Source: Strongylocentrotus droebachiensis (lineage: Eukaryota > Echinodermata > Echinoidea > Camarodonta > Strongylocentrotidae). Taken from it: a stretch of DNA of 64,000 nt. Position 1 is the stretch's first letter. Every line of letters starts with the position of its first letter. The stretch is taken from contig JAVYIG010000062.1 of NCBI GenBank assembly GCA_035222895.1, positions 1 to 64,000 of the forward strand, given 5' to 3'. Under the pieces are notes generated by a model, which saw nothing but the letters and a program-made list of their open reading frames with translations, did not search any database and was not told where the DNA came from. Shown here one piece after another: positions 32,925-43,615 of this stretch. Position numbers and translations under genes: made by a program.

Positions 32925-33575
32925 CGTATCAGGACAATTACCCCCTGGGCAATCACCCCCCGGAAAATTACCCCCCGGAAAACTACCCCCGTAGGACGAT
33001 TACCCCCCGGAAAATTACCCCCCGGAGATTTACCCCCCGAGGACAATTACCCCCCAAGGACAATTACCCCCCGGAAAATTACCCCCCGGAGAATTACCCC
33101 CCGAGGACAACTACCCCCCGGGGACAATTACCCCCCGAGGACAACTACCCCCCGAGGACAACTACCCCCCGGGGACAATTACCCCCCGAGGACAACTACC
33201 CCCCAAGGACAACTACCCCCGAGGACAATTACCCCCCGAGGACAACTACCCCCGAGGACAATTACCCCCCATGGACACTACTGGGCCTGGTGGCTCAGTG
33301 GTTAGAGCGCCCGTCTCATGTACGGAAGGTCGTGGGTTCGAACCCCGACTGAGTCATACCAAAGACTTATAACAATGGGACCTTTTGCCTTCTAGCTAGG
33401 CGCTCAGCATATTAGATTGGAGAAGGGTAGTAATAATTATGTTATGTTATGCAGGGCCCGCTGGAAGAGCAGTTTCATAACTGAAGTGGCTACCCTGGGT
33501 AAATAAAACGTTATTATTATTATTATTATTGTTATTACCCTCGAGGACAACAACCCCCGAGGACAAGTATAATAT
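32925..33575 (+). repeat. 17-bp minisatellite, C-rich strand, interrupted by a SINE
   Basis: About 20 units of GAGGACAA(T/C)TACCCCCC and the shorter variant GGAAAATTACCCCCC. 17 is not a multiple of three and the units lack stops, so a 151-residue proline-rich frame is open by accident. A SINE (about 33286-33530) interrupts the array. Confidence 0.9.
33286..33530 (+). mobile_element. tRNA-derived SINE
   Basis: The head has A-box-like TGGCTCAGTGG and B-box GGTTCGAACCC in tRNA spacing but no matching acceptor stem, followed by a unique body and a (TTA)n tail. It sits inside the minisatellite arm, so it is younger than the array. Confidence 0.85.
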
Positions 33576-33700
33576 GTTTTCGTGTACGTTAAATTATTTT
33601 GAAATAGAAATTGCCTTCAAGTTATATGTACAGTGCCCTGTCAAAAGAAAATAAATATCCGCTCTCTGGTAATTCATCTCATTTGATTTTGTTACTCTAG

Positions 33701-33745
33701 CGCAGCGTTTTTCAACCGGGGTGCCGCAAGAGAATGATTTGGAAA
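33701..33745 (+). mobile_element. hAT-like terminal sequence (relic)
   Basis: 'cagcgtttttcaaccggggt' followed by gccgc resembles the terminal inverted repeat of Charlie-type hAT elements (CAGNGNTTCTCAACC...). The other end was not found. Confidence 0.35.
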
Positions 33746-34654
33746 ACGTTGATTTTGTAAAAAAAATCAAATACCAGAAACGGTTAAAATATGTAATTAC
33801 AAGAGAAAATAAAATTTGGAAGATACTAAAGTGTCTTCCTTCCTCGCTCGCTGACAATTTGTTGACAGCAAGGCAAATGAGGGCAACGAGAGGCCCGAAT
33901 ATCCTCATAGTGTATCAAGGTCATGACCGAATATATCACTTTTTGTATGTACATTCGGCGGCAGTGGCGTAATGAGCAAAAACGTTTGGGGGGGCTGACC
34001 AAAAAAATCCGCAGCACCCCACTCTAACATGCAGGCCCCGCTGAACGTTTCGCAAAGTGGGGTCTATAGGGGCAAAGCCCCGGCGGGGGTCAAGGGGCGG
34101 AGCCCCCGAAGCTCAAGGGGTATGGGCATCAGTGGCGGATCCAGGAATTTCTTACCGGGGGTGGGGGGGGGGGACCAAATGGCATGGGGTTAAATATATG
34201 TAAAACGATGAAGCGACAGAACGAGGCTTTAGCGGCGAGGGAGCGGAGCGACCAAGCGGGGGTTGGTTTGGGAGTGGGTTCTGGCCCCCTCCCAGAGTAA
34301 GAAGCATTTGAAATTTTAGAACCAAATTAGATGCATTTTTAGGCACTTCCTGGAGTAATATGACGTAAAATTGCTTTCTCCTACCCCTTCCAAGAGTAGG
34401 GATCTTTTGCAATTTGAGAACCACATTTGGCGCATTAATGTCCACCGGCACTTCCTGGAAAAAAACGAGGCCTTCTTATTGGTTAGAAGTTAGAGAAAAG
34501 TGATCTGTCACGTCTTGAGACGTTGTATATGCTTTGATGCCGCACAATGCACAAAGACGGTGGTCCGGTACTTCATCAGTAGTACTTGCAAAAAAATTCT
34601 CGTTAATGTGTAAACTGTGTCGTTATCAGGGGCGTCGCTAGATCTTTGTCAGTG

Positions 34655-35601
34655 CACTGTAAAAAAAGTTGGGCAATATTTTTCAACACTTTTCAACCCA
34701 ACCATCTATTGGGCAATATTTTCGTATTTTGCCCAACAGCTGGTCAAGATTTTCCCAACAAGTGGGCTACCGTAGTCGGGCATATGGCAAGCCGTTTTAT
34801 CATTTAAACATATTTCTTGATATCAAGAAATGAATTCTTGATATCAAGAAATCGAATTCTTGATATCAAGAATTACCATTGCTTTACAACGTAAAATCAT
34901 TTCTTGATATCAAGAATTCAATTCTTGATATCAAGAATTCGATTTCTTGATATCAAGAATTCATTTCTTGATATCAAGAATTCATTTCTTGATATCAAGA
35001 AATCGAATTCGTGATATCAAGAATTAAATTCTTAATATCACGAATTGTTATAGTGAATGATTTCGAACGCAAAGGTATTGCACGAATTCATACTGAGCGC
35101 GCCGTTTTAACATATATTCCTATATCATGCCTAACATATAAATGTTAAAACGGCGCGCTCAGAATGAATTCGTGCAATACTTTTGCGTTCGAAATCATTC
35201 ACTATAACAATTCTTGATATCAAGAAATCTATTTCTTGATATCTTAACTTCATTTCTTGATATCAAGAATTCGAATTCTTGATATCAAGAAATGAAGTTT
35301 AGATATCAAGAAATGAATTCTTGATATCAAGTAATCGAATTCTTGATATCAAGAATTGATTTTACGTTGTAAAGCAATGGTAATTCTTGATATCAAGAAT
35401 TCGATTTCTTGATATCAAGAATTCATTTCTTGATATCAAGAAATATGTTTAAATGATAAAACGGCTTGCCATATGCCCGACTACGGTAGCCCACTTGTTG
35501 GGAAAATCTTGACCAGCTGTTGGGCAAAATACGAAAATATTGCCCAATACATGGTTGGGTTAAAAAGTGTTGAAAAATATTGCCCAACTTTTTTTACAGT
35601 G
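34655..35601. mobile_element. 947-bp palindromic element with arrays of TTCTTGATATCAAGAA
   Basis: The ends are inverted (CACTGTAAAAAAAGTTGGGC), and the two arms match almost throughout, with a centre near 35128. Each arm contains about nine or ten copies of the self-complementary 16-mer TTCTTGATATCAAGAA, so palindromes are nested in a palindrome. No coding capacity. ACACTGTAAAAA-type ends occur in several animal MITE families. Confidence 0.85.
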
Positions 35602-35743
35602 TGGGGGAGTGGGGAGGGTATAGAGGCCACCGATTACAGACAAAAGGAGCAAACAATTACCGACAAATATATTGATGCCAATGTCCAAATGTCTACAAAT
35701 TTAACCCTCTAAACCTGTGGCCAGGAACTAAGTTATTTTTCAG

Positions 35744-36155
35744 TCTCCCCCCTCCCGCGCGAAGCGCGGAAACTTTGACACTTCATTCAATTATTAGAGA
35801 AAGAAGACGATTCATTGTACCGTTCTCGACTCTTATTTCTTGTTTGGATCCATTCCCCCCCCCCCTCCCGCGCGAAGCAGTTTTGACGTTTCAATAAATT
35901 ATTACTCTTAATCCTTGTCTGAATTCATTCTCCCCCATCCCGCGCTAAGCGCGGAAGCTTTCACGTTTCATTAAATTATTAGAGAAAGAAGACGATTCAT
36001 TGTACTGCTTCCGACTCTTAATCCTTGTCTGAATACATTTTCGCCCATCTCGCGCAAAGTGCGGGAGCTTTGACACTTCATTAAATTATTAAAGAAGGAA
36101 AACGATTCGTTGTACCGTTCACTACTCTTAATCTTGTCTGAATTCAATTTTCCCA
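35744..36155. repeat. Tandem repeat of about 120 bp, four copies
   Basis: Each unit has a GCGCGAAGCGCG mini-hairpin, then 'cacttcattaaattattaga' and 'cgattcattgtacc' phrases. Copies differ by about 10-15%. Confidence 0.7.
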
Positions 36156-36904
36156 CTGGGCCCCCTTAACGGTACATATGTGCAGTGTTACATGATGTAA
36201 GTATGGAACGCCCGGCAGTGCTTGTCACAGTTGCTTCTGGAAAGGATTTTTTACTAGTGTTACTGTTAGTGGCCACGGCCCCTTAGTGACTATAAAAAAA
36301 CACATAATTATGCTCTTCCTGGCCATATGGGAATGTGTCAGTTTGCAAAAGAAATGGAGAAACGCACATTTTGTTGAAAATCATGTGATATCACGAACAT
36401 TTATACATCACTTGTATATGGAATTGAAAATAAGTCATGGTTCTATTTTATTTGGAGGGGGGGGGGGGGCTGGCGCCCCCAAGCCCCCCCCCCCCACCAG
36501 TACGCCAGTGCGGCAAGGTGCCCGCATGCAGTACTTTAAATAGGTTCTAGTGTGTGGATTACAAACTATTTTTTTACCAGTTTTATTCCTAAATGTGCCC
36601 ATACGTGTGTGCATAGTACTTGACGAGAGCCAGAGTCATGCAAAATTAATAGTCTGTAAAGACTTTGGGATTTGGGAGAAACTTTTCATTTCTTAAGAGG
36701 GTACCGTGACTAACAAAAAGCTAAAATAACGCTGCTCCAGAGAAATGTAATTCTATGCATTTAGAAAAGTGCTGGAAAATTACCTAAAACTTACATCCTT
36801 CGTGGAAATTAGCAACCGCGCTAAAAGGGAAATGTGTAGTAATGAGAAAGACAACGTGCTAGAGTATTTGAATGTGTCAGATCGTCTTTTGCTATTGAAT
36901 CCTG

Positions 36905-37290
36905 ATTGTCCACGGGAGTAGTTGTCATCGGGGGGTAATTGTCCTCGGGGGGTAATTATCATCGGGGGGTAGTTAACCTCGGGGGGTAATTGTCCACGGG
37001 GGGTAATTGTCCTAGGGGGTAATTGTCCTCGGGGGGTAGTTGTCCTCGGGGGGTAATTGTCCTAGGGGGTAATTGTCCTCGGGGGGTAGTTGTCCTCGGG
37101 GGGTAATTGTCCTCGGGGGGTAATTCTCCGGGGGGTAATTTTCCGGGGGGTAATTGTCCTTCGGGGGTAGTTGTCCTCGGGGGGTGATTCTCCGGGGGGT
37201 AATATTCCAGGGGGTAATTGTCCTTTGGGGGTAATTTTCCGGGGGGTAATTTTCCGGGGGGTGATTGCCCAGGGGGTAGTTGTCCTAGAA
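36905..37290 (-). repeat. 17-bp minisatellite, G-rich strand (inverted copy)
   Basis: About 20 units of GGGGGGTAATTGTCCTC and variants, the reverse complement of the array near 33 kb. Confidence 0.9.
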
Positions 37291-37647
37291 CCGTATTTCA
37301 TACTCTTGACCATTAATATTGTTATGTGCTCTCGTTTCTCCGGTTGGCTAAATGAGCGCCATGCAGCATGTGTGAAGTGCCGTGTATAATTTTAGTGGTT
37401 CATTGGGTTTGTGTCAACAACATTTGTCAAGTTCATAGCGGAATTCGTGCAATATGAATGTCATTCATTGTTCACGAAACCGTAGGCCAATGTACATCAC
37501 TCTATGGCCCGAATTCACAAAGGAGGTTTGTCGACAAACCTTGGTTTTCGTACTTCATAAGACGCGTTTTTACGCGTTTTTTTTCACAAACCTGGTTTTG
37601 TTAAATCGCGTCGAAACGCCATCCAATGAGTTAAAGTTTGTTAAAAC

Positions 37648-37846
37648 ATGGCCAGCATAACGGAAGATTCCACAAGCAAGTGGAAGTTTGTGATCCTGAT
37701 CAGCAAATTTGTGTTCCATTTGATCGTGGCGTCAATCAACAAGGCTTTTGGGGTGCTCATCGAGGAAATGGTAGTCGTCTTTGATACCGATGTGGCTATG
37801 CTGGGTTTGCTGTGCAGTGTCCCCATCGCATTGATGCTCGTTACTT
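37648..37846 (+). CDS. SLC16A: Gene B exon 1 (copy 1b, residues 1-67)
   Basis: Encodes MASITEDSTSKWKFVILISK, helix 1, the KAFGVLIEE segment and most of helix 2. The donor is ACTT|GTATGTATAA, phase 1. It is the copy closer to the rest of the gene. No upstream promoter motif was recognised. Confidence 0.78.
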
Positions 37847-37971
37847 GTATGTATAACATTATTTCATTGTAGTAATAATGATGATAATAATATTAATAAT
37901 AACAATAACAATAACAACAATAATAATGATAATGATAAAAATAAATAATAACTATAATGATGATACTACTA

Positions 37972-38006
<35 letters not shown>

Positions 38007-41000
38007 CTGCTACTACTGCTGCTGCTGCTACTACTGCTACTACTTCTATTACTACTACTAGTATTACTGCTACACTACTGCACTACTATTCCTATACTAC
38101 TAATGCTAACAACAACAACAACAAAAGCAAAATTACTAACATAAAGAAGAAGAAGGAGGAGAAGGCAGATGAGGATAAGAAAAAGAAAAAGAAAAAGAAG
38201 AATCAGTAGTTGTATAGTAGAAGAAGAAGAATACATTCTGCTTGGTCAACTGTTGGTTCCTCACTTTAAACAGGAAGGTGTGAGTTTAAACTTAAAGGCA
38301 CTGTGTCCCATTTGCAGGCCCAAAAAATGAAAAGGTTAAATTCCAACGGCATTTGAAAGAAAATACTAATTTAGAACTTCCCTAAAGAAAAAGGGGCTTG
38401 AAAATATCTTTAAGTGGGACAATAACGACTATTAGTTGTCGAATCGACTTAAGAGCTATATAGAGCCTATAAGTAAAAGTCTGATTTTCAGACCATCGTA
38501 CCGAATGGTTGTACGTTTTATACTGCGCAAAGATTCATTCAGTTTGATTTTGGTCATTACAAGAAGTGGGTTATCGATATAGACAAAATTACACATGTAC
38601 CCTTCACAGCTCATTTTATGTATGTTATTACCAAAGAAGAAAGAAGCCAGTCAGTCACTCAAAAGTGTCTGACAGTGAAGTCTAGCAAGTAAACGGGTTT
38701 CCTTGCATAATTTGAATATTAGGATACTGCTAACGTTTACATTTCACAGATAGGACATAAATGCAATATTCATAATTCCTGCAAAGTTCTACAGAATTTG
38801 ATGTTGGCTGCAAAAGGGACGTACACCGTACCTTTAAACTCACACCTCCCTGCTTTAAACTTTCTTTTCATCTTATAAGGTCCTATTATAGCCCGTCTGC
38901 TGGCTCACGGCCGAGGAAGTCCACGCATGATTTCACTTGTCGGGATGACAAGCGGCTTCGGAGCCCTCATGTTCAGCAGTTATACAAGATCTTGTGTTCT
39001 GTTTGGAATATACATGACCGTACTGGGTAAGATAAAAACGTTTGTAAGTGCTAGAGCATTATTTCATTAGTTAATATATACCGCATGTAACGATTCCAGG
39101 CCTCTGATTGGTCACAATTAACTGCAGGCATGAAATTCACTTCTGACTGACTCAAGAAAAGGATAAGGTAATAATATTGTGTAGATTTTTTTGTGTGAAT
39201 TCGGTATGTAAAAGATATATGGACTGCTTTAATATTCGAGACTGGCTCTCGGGGACGTTGCATCCTGCCATAACCCCGAAAGCGCGCCGCCGGCCACCGC
39301 GGCACCGCGGCGCGCCTCGTGGTCATGGCGGGATGCAACATCTCCTTGATCTTATAGAAACAGATAACATAATGTGCCTCTCATAGTAGTCAACATATCT
39401 GTACTATGTTGATGGTGACATTAATAAGTGAATTATGTTTTTATCAGTATAAGAACACTGTTTGTGTATTTCTCAGTGTAGTTTATGTTATAAAATTAAC
39501 GTAACACACAATGAAGCAATACTATATATATATATGAAACAAAAGTGCAAAACAGCCGCACCAATTTGATGAACGTCGGAATGGCACCACTGTTAACATA
39601 ATGGAATTGCCCTTATTAATATATTAAGGTGGAAGCCCACCCAGATAGAATGTTGGTTTTAATGGAAGCAGAAACAAATAAGAGAAACAGGTCAGTGAAA
39701 GTTTGAACTGAAACCAAGTAAAAATAAGAAATTTATGAATGTTTGAAGGTGCGATCAATCAAGCACAAATTGGCAACTCTGTGACGTATCTTGCGAGGCC
39801 CCTTTCCATTTGCCCTGTACTAAAAACTTCAAACAAAAATGGGAAGAAAAAACAACTTATTTTCCGTCAAGAAAATTTAAATCATACATTCACCCTAAAT
39901 ATAACGATTGCAAATATGCTTTTATACCACCCCTGTATGAAAAAAAATCATCAGTAACTATTTTCTTTTTTTAGAGGTGACATTTTCTGTGCAGAGAAAA
40001 TTGGAGAGGGGCTCGCAAGAAACGTCAAAGTGTTGCCGATTTGTGTTTTACTGATGACAACTTAAAAATGCATAACTTTCGTATTTTCAGTCGAATATTG
40101 CTTAAACTTTCACTAAATAAATTTGTTTCTCTCATTTTCGGCTACTATTAAAACCAACTTAAAATCAGGGTGTACTTCATTCCCCTTAAATCATATGCTG
40201 AGAGAACTAAATTTAATAGTCCAGCTTTACTACTTTTTCTACTACTACTGCTACTACTACTACTACTACTACTACTATATTGCTGCTGCTAGTTTTGGAA
40301 GTGATACGTACATCTTCATGATTACGTTATCATTAAATAGAGGTAATATGTAAACCGTTATCATTGAGCAACAATTTTAAAAAAGGACGCTAACGACGAT
40401 TCATCGTTCAAAAAAGTTTGTATAGAAATCAGGTGACCATTACTAGTGACCCTTGTAAAAGACCCACCGATCTCTCGTAATACAATACACCAGTTTACAG
40501 TTGTGTGCGCCATTTTAAACAAAGCCAATGACCTAGAGGTCATGTATTTATGCGTAAATTAAGATTGCGCCCATGCAAATTATGATGATATCACTGCCTG
40601 CGCGCTGCGTTGTGCGCGCATATCATCATTTGCATAGGCGCAATCTTAATTTACGCATAAATACCAGAGGTCAGAGGTCAGTGGCCCCGGAACAGGGCCA
40701 ATTTGGCCTTGTTCCGGGGCCACTGACCCGAGGTCAACTGTCTGCGCATGCGCACTGATACAACTGTAAACTGGTGTATTCATCATGTTCATTGATCTAC
40801 ATATTTCGTGGCCGGTTCCTTTGTTAGAAACTTAGAACTGGTCAGAATTTATTTTGATTATACATCATAATCTTTGGAAAGGGTCATCTGTTTGGAGCCA
40901 CAATAGCATTGATCCATATTACTTGACATTTTGAGTTTTCTTTTCTTTTTGTTATTTTGTTAACGCCGTTTTGTGACCCCAAACAGACGACATGTTAAAC

Positions 41001-43615
41001 GTGTCAGTTAATATCATGGATGAAGTATTAGCCCTGCATTGTTAACAATAAAACATGACCTGGGATTTTTATCTTAACTACTTTTATATACCTTTTTAAA
41101 AGTATTTATACAATTGTACAAACTACTACTTCCTTTGTTAATAATCTTGATTATTAATGAAGTGATATTAAAACAAAAAACATTACCTTAGTAAAGACGA
41201 GCAGATTTATCTGATTTTCCTCCCTCAAATTTGTCTTAATTCTACAGTTTTGGTTTGCCCCGTACAGTTGATGAATACTTTCCAACGATAGGCCCTTTTA
41301 ACTTCGAACTTTTTCTTGATGGTTTAGAACATGTTTTGCTAAGATTGCTTCCTTTTTTGTTATTTGGTAAACTAATCGCATTATAACAAAACATTACCTT
41401 TGTAAAGAGCAGCAGATTCGGTTGTTTTTCCAAATGTTCTTAATATTACAGTTTTGTAGTTCAGGGGGGCCTAAAGGTTTTTTAAAAATATTCCTTCTGA
41501 CACTGTTCAGGTACAAAACAAACATTTGCTACTTGTAATAGCCATTTGAAAATTGTATGTGTCTGTGTAATCATTCAGTCACAGTTAATATTAATTAATG
41601 TCATTAACATAAACATGTACGTATTCCTGCTTATATCCCTTTCCCCCTCCTAGGTATCGCATTAGCAATGGGCTACATGTCTTGTTGTGTGACGCTGAAT
41701 GACTACTATGCTAACAGCTTCGTTGTGGTAAATACTTTGACTGAGATTGGTAGCTCTGTGGGGATCCTCTTTATCCCTATCCTGATAGAGCGGTGCGAAC
41801 GGGCGTACGGGTACAGCGGGGCTATGCTAATCTTCAGTGCCATCTTCCTACATCAGGTAGCCGGAAGTGCCACTCTAAGACCTCCTCCACCTGAACAATG
41901 CGGTACACTACCCAAGGAGATCGAGTGCTCGAAGGAAATTGTATCACGGAGGAGTGGCCGGGTCGGTGCAGGAACGGTGTAACATTTTAAATCAACTCAA
42001 ATCAAAAGCAATCACTTGAAAACTAAACTCGGGGCTTGTGAAGGGGATAACGAAGCTGGAGATCTACAGATAATTGATGAATTAAAGGCTACTGGAAATG
42101 GACAGTGTTCCTTGGGTGAAATACAACAAATTAGGCACGAGAGATGTTTTGAAGAACGGGACCCAAAACATAAAAACTCATTTTGTCTTCCAAAAACTTC
42201 AGAATCCTGCGACGATGATTGCATACACAGTGATACGATTGAACAATGTCCACTTTTAAGTGAAGGAATCGGACAAAACACCGACGGAACAGCCCAAGAC
42301 AGTTGCCAAACCGAAAGAAAAGAATTTGACCAGCCTCACTCCATTAAAGGATTCTTTGTGAATTGCATATTCATTCGGGAACCACTTTTTACTCTGGTTT
42401 TACCGGTGTATTTCCTCACTCATGTTGGTACTTATGCCTGGATGCTCTATCTTATACCCCACGCAAAGTGGCAAGGCATCGGTAGCTCTAAGGCTGTCCT
42501 CTTGTCCACAATCGGAGGCGTCGGCGCGCTACTTGGGCGGATCTTCCTGTCGGTTATACTCTACTTCGGCGTTGATCCCTTTGTCATCAGCTGTATCAGC
42601 AGCGCTGTAGCTTCGGCAACATTCTTGATAGATCCTTGGGTCACTTCCTACAACTTCATGTGTATGACTGCGTTTCTGCAGGGTTGGACCTTGTTCATCA
42701 ACACTACCATGCGGGCCTCCATGTGCAAGATAACGACCTCATCACAGAATTTTACCCTTGGCTATGGGTACGCCGCATTGTCATCTGGTATTGGAGGGAT
42801 AGCAGGAGGATTTGCAGCAGGTAGAATGCAATTAACACGATAGGAGAGACTTTCGAATAAATCCATTTAAGGGTAATTTCTATACCCTGTTGAATATCCC
42901 ATACAAAACATATTTAAATTACGCCTGTGTAAGTTGTGCTTTGTTGTTAGTTCCCAATTTTGAGTAGGTAATTATGGACAAGGCTGGTGACATTGCGGTA
43001 GGTTGGTTTTTCGAAAGTTTCTCCGATCGTTTAATGTGTACATGTTATCATTATATCATCATGTATGGCTTACTTTTAATCATCGGGTCATCGTGTTCGG
43101 TCGGATGGTTGCATTACACGACCTTTCGTGAAACGAAAGCAGGAGGTCACGCGACCTTTCGTAGATGAGCCTTAGGTTTTTTCACAAAGTGTCGGGTAAA
43201 TCGGACCAGACTATTTTATAGATGAGAGGGTTTTATTTTACAAACATTACCCTCGGCATTTCGTGAATAAAGGGGCCATGTTTTCACAAAAGGTCGGGTA
43301 ACGCGACCACCCATCCCGACGCGATGACACGATTTTTTTAAGTAAGCCTTATGCGTTCCAAATCTATAGAATTCTTTTCAAGTTCTATTTCATTTGTCTG
43401 AAAGGTAAACTTTGGGTCTCAATACAAACTGTCATGATAATAACTGATTTGATTTCCCTTGTCTTTCTCCAGGTGCTCTCTACGACGCAACGGGATCATT
43501 CCACACTGTGTTTCTGTTTCTAGGAGGCATCCATGCACTCGTCGTTCTTAATCTCCTCATTTATCTGCTTATCATTCATGTCACTGGAAACAAGAGCGAG
43601 GACATGGCTACCTAG
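37648..43615 (+). CDS. SLC16A: Monocarboxylate-transporter-like MFS protein (gene B)
   Basis: Exons 37648-37846, 38892-39026, 41654-42820 and 43473-43615 join with consistent phases (1, 1, 1). They total 1644 nt, giving 547 residues if the internal stop is ignored. Twelve hydrophobic segments fall in two groups of six with a polar loop of about 100 residues between them, as in SLC16 transporters. The last exon has the family-like ALYDATGSFHTVFLF. Members move monocarboxylates or related small solutes across the plasma membrane; the substrate cannot be told here. The anomaly is a single in-frame TAA at 41980-41982 (codon 221), just after the sixth helix, with the same frame open on both sides for 838 nt after it. 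It could be an assembly error, a nonsense allele, an unannotated splice, or early pseudogenisation. A near-identical first exon lies at 31967. The gene is followed by an AATAAA at 43727. Confidence 0.8.
37977..38062. repeat. (TAC)n microsatellite
   Basis: TAC/TGC trinucleotide repeat in gene B intron 1; gives spurious poly-leucine/poly-tyrosine frames. Confidence 0.95.
38263..38860. mobile_element. MITE ending close to gene B exon 2
   Basis: Ends 'ggaaggtgtgagtttaaa' and 'tttaaactcacacctccc', with inner 'ggcactgtgtccc' against 'gggacgtacaccgta'. Its right end is about 30 bases from the exon 2 acceptor. Confidence 0.65.
38892..39026 (+). CDS. SLC16A: Gene B exon 2 (residues 67-112)
   Basis: 135 nt, phase 1 to 1. 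The acceptor is CCTATTATAG and the donor CTGG|GTAAGATAA. It encodes SRLLAHGRGSPRMISLVGMT and then a hydrophobic stretch corresponding to helices 3-4. It is too short to appear as a long frame. Confidence 0.78.
39251..39346. repeat. GC-rich hairpin in gene B intron 2
   Basis: Arms 'gttgcatcctgccataacc' and 'ggtcatggcgggatgcaac' surround a 'gcgcgccgccgg' core. An isolated GC island in AT-rich DNA. Confidence 0.75.
40484..40780. mobile_element. MITE with two internal perfect hairpins
   Basis: The ends are AATACACCAGTTTACAGTTG and its reverse complement. Inside are hairpin 40544-40664 (arms of about 50 bases) and hairpin 40679-40724 ('ggccccggaacagggcc'-type). The right half contains TGCGCATGCGCA, a perfect NRF1-type site. 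It lies in gene B intron 2. Confidence 0.75.
41171..41470. repeat. Tandem duplication of about 217 bp (partial)
   Basis: 'aaaacattacctt(a/t)gtaaag' and 'attctacagttttg'/'atattacagttttg' occur twice just upstream of gene B exon 3. Confidence 0.6.
41654..42820 (+). CDS. SLC16A: Gene B exon 3 (residues 112-501), with internal TAA
   Basis: 1167 nt from a pyrimidine-rich CCCCCTCCTAG acceptor to a GCAGCAG|GTAGAA donor. It covers helices 4-6, the central loop and helices 7-11. TAA at 41980-41982 interrupts one continuous frame: the sequence on both sides is in the same phase and both sides are transporter-like. A candidate internal intron (CAG|GTAGCC at 41856 to TACAG at 42069, 213 nt) would skip it in frame. 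That intron would also remove the end of helix 6 and has a weak acceptor. Confidence 0.8.
43066..43350. mobile_element. MITE in gene B intron 3
   Basis: Ends GGCTTACTTTTAATC and AAGTAAGCC. The arms also share 'gggtcatcgtgttcgg' with 'cccgacgcgatgacacg', and 'acgacctttcgtgaaa'. Confidence 0.7.
43473..43615 (+). CDS. SLC16A: Gene B exon 4 (residues 501-547, stop)
   Basis: 143 nt. The acceptor is TCTTTCTCCAG. It encodes GALYDATGSFHTVFLFLGG followed by the last transmembrane helix and a short polar tail, NKSEDMAT, then TAG. Confidence 0.85.

Larger units (their letters stand above)
32925..37290. mobile_element. Apparent fold-back element with 17-bp minisatellite arms
   Basis: The left arm (about 32929-33270, resuming at 33531-33575) is an array of a 17-bp unit, GAGGACAATTACCCCCC. 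The right arm (about 36905-37290) is the same array reversed. The outermost variant units occur in the same order in both arms (GGGCAATCACCCCCCGG, then GGAAAATTACCCCCCGG twice), so the arms are inverted copies rather than two unrelated arrays. Sea urchin TU fold-back elements are known, from memory, to have short tandem repeats in their arms. The interior holds other repeats and no open transposase. Confidence 0.55.

Noticed and set aside
32897-33352. 151-residue proline-rich repeat frame
   Set aside because: It is the 17-bp minisatellite read through in rotating frames. It has no start context or splice support and ends inside a SINE.
33289-33356. Functional tRNA gene
   Set aside because: A and B boxes are present but there is no acceptor stem, and it continues into a SINE body and TTA tail.
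32925-37290. Regular repeats considered as a CRISPR array
   Set aside because: The 17-bp units are contiguous with no unique spacers, and the genome is animal.
37878-38144. Poly-leucine/isoleucine frame
   Set aside because: Microsatellite translation of (TAC/TGC)n in gene B intron 1.
41857-42069. Short in-frame intron that would remove the TAA of gene B
   Set aside because: The donor CAG|GTAGCC is fair but the acceptor lacks a pyrimidine tract, and the splice would remove part of helix 6. Kept only as an alternative.
42016-42843. Separate gene starting near 42016
   Set aside because: It is the same frame and the same exon as the upstream transporter half; only the single TAA separates them.
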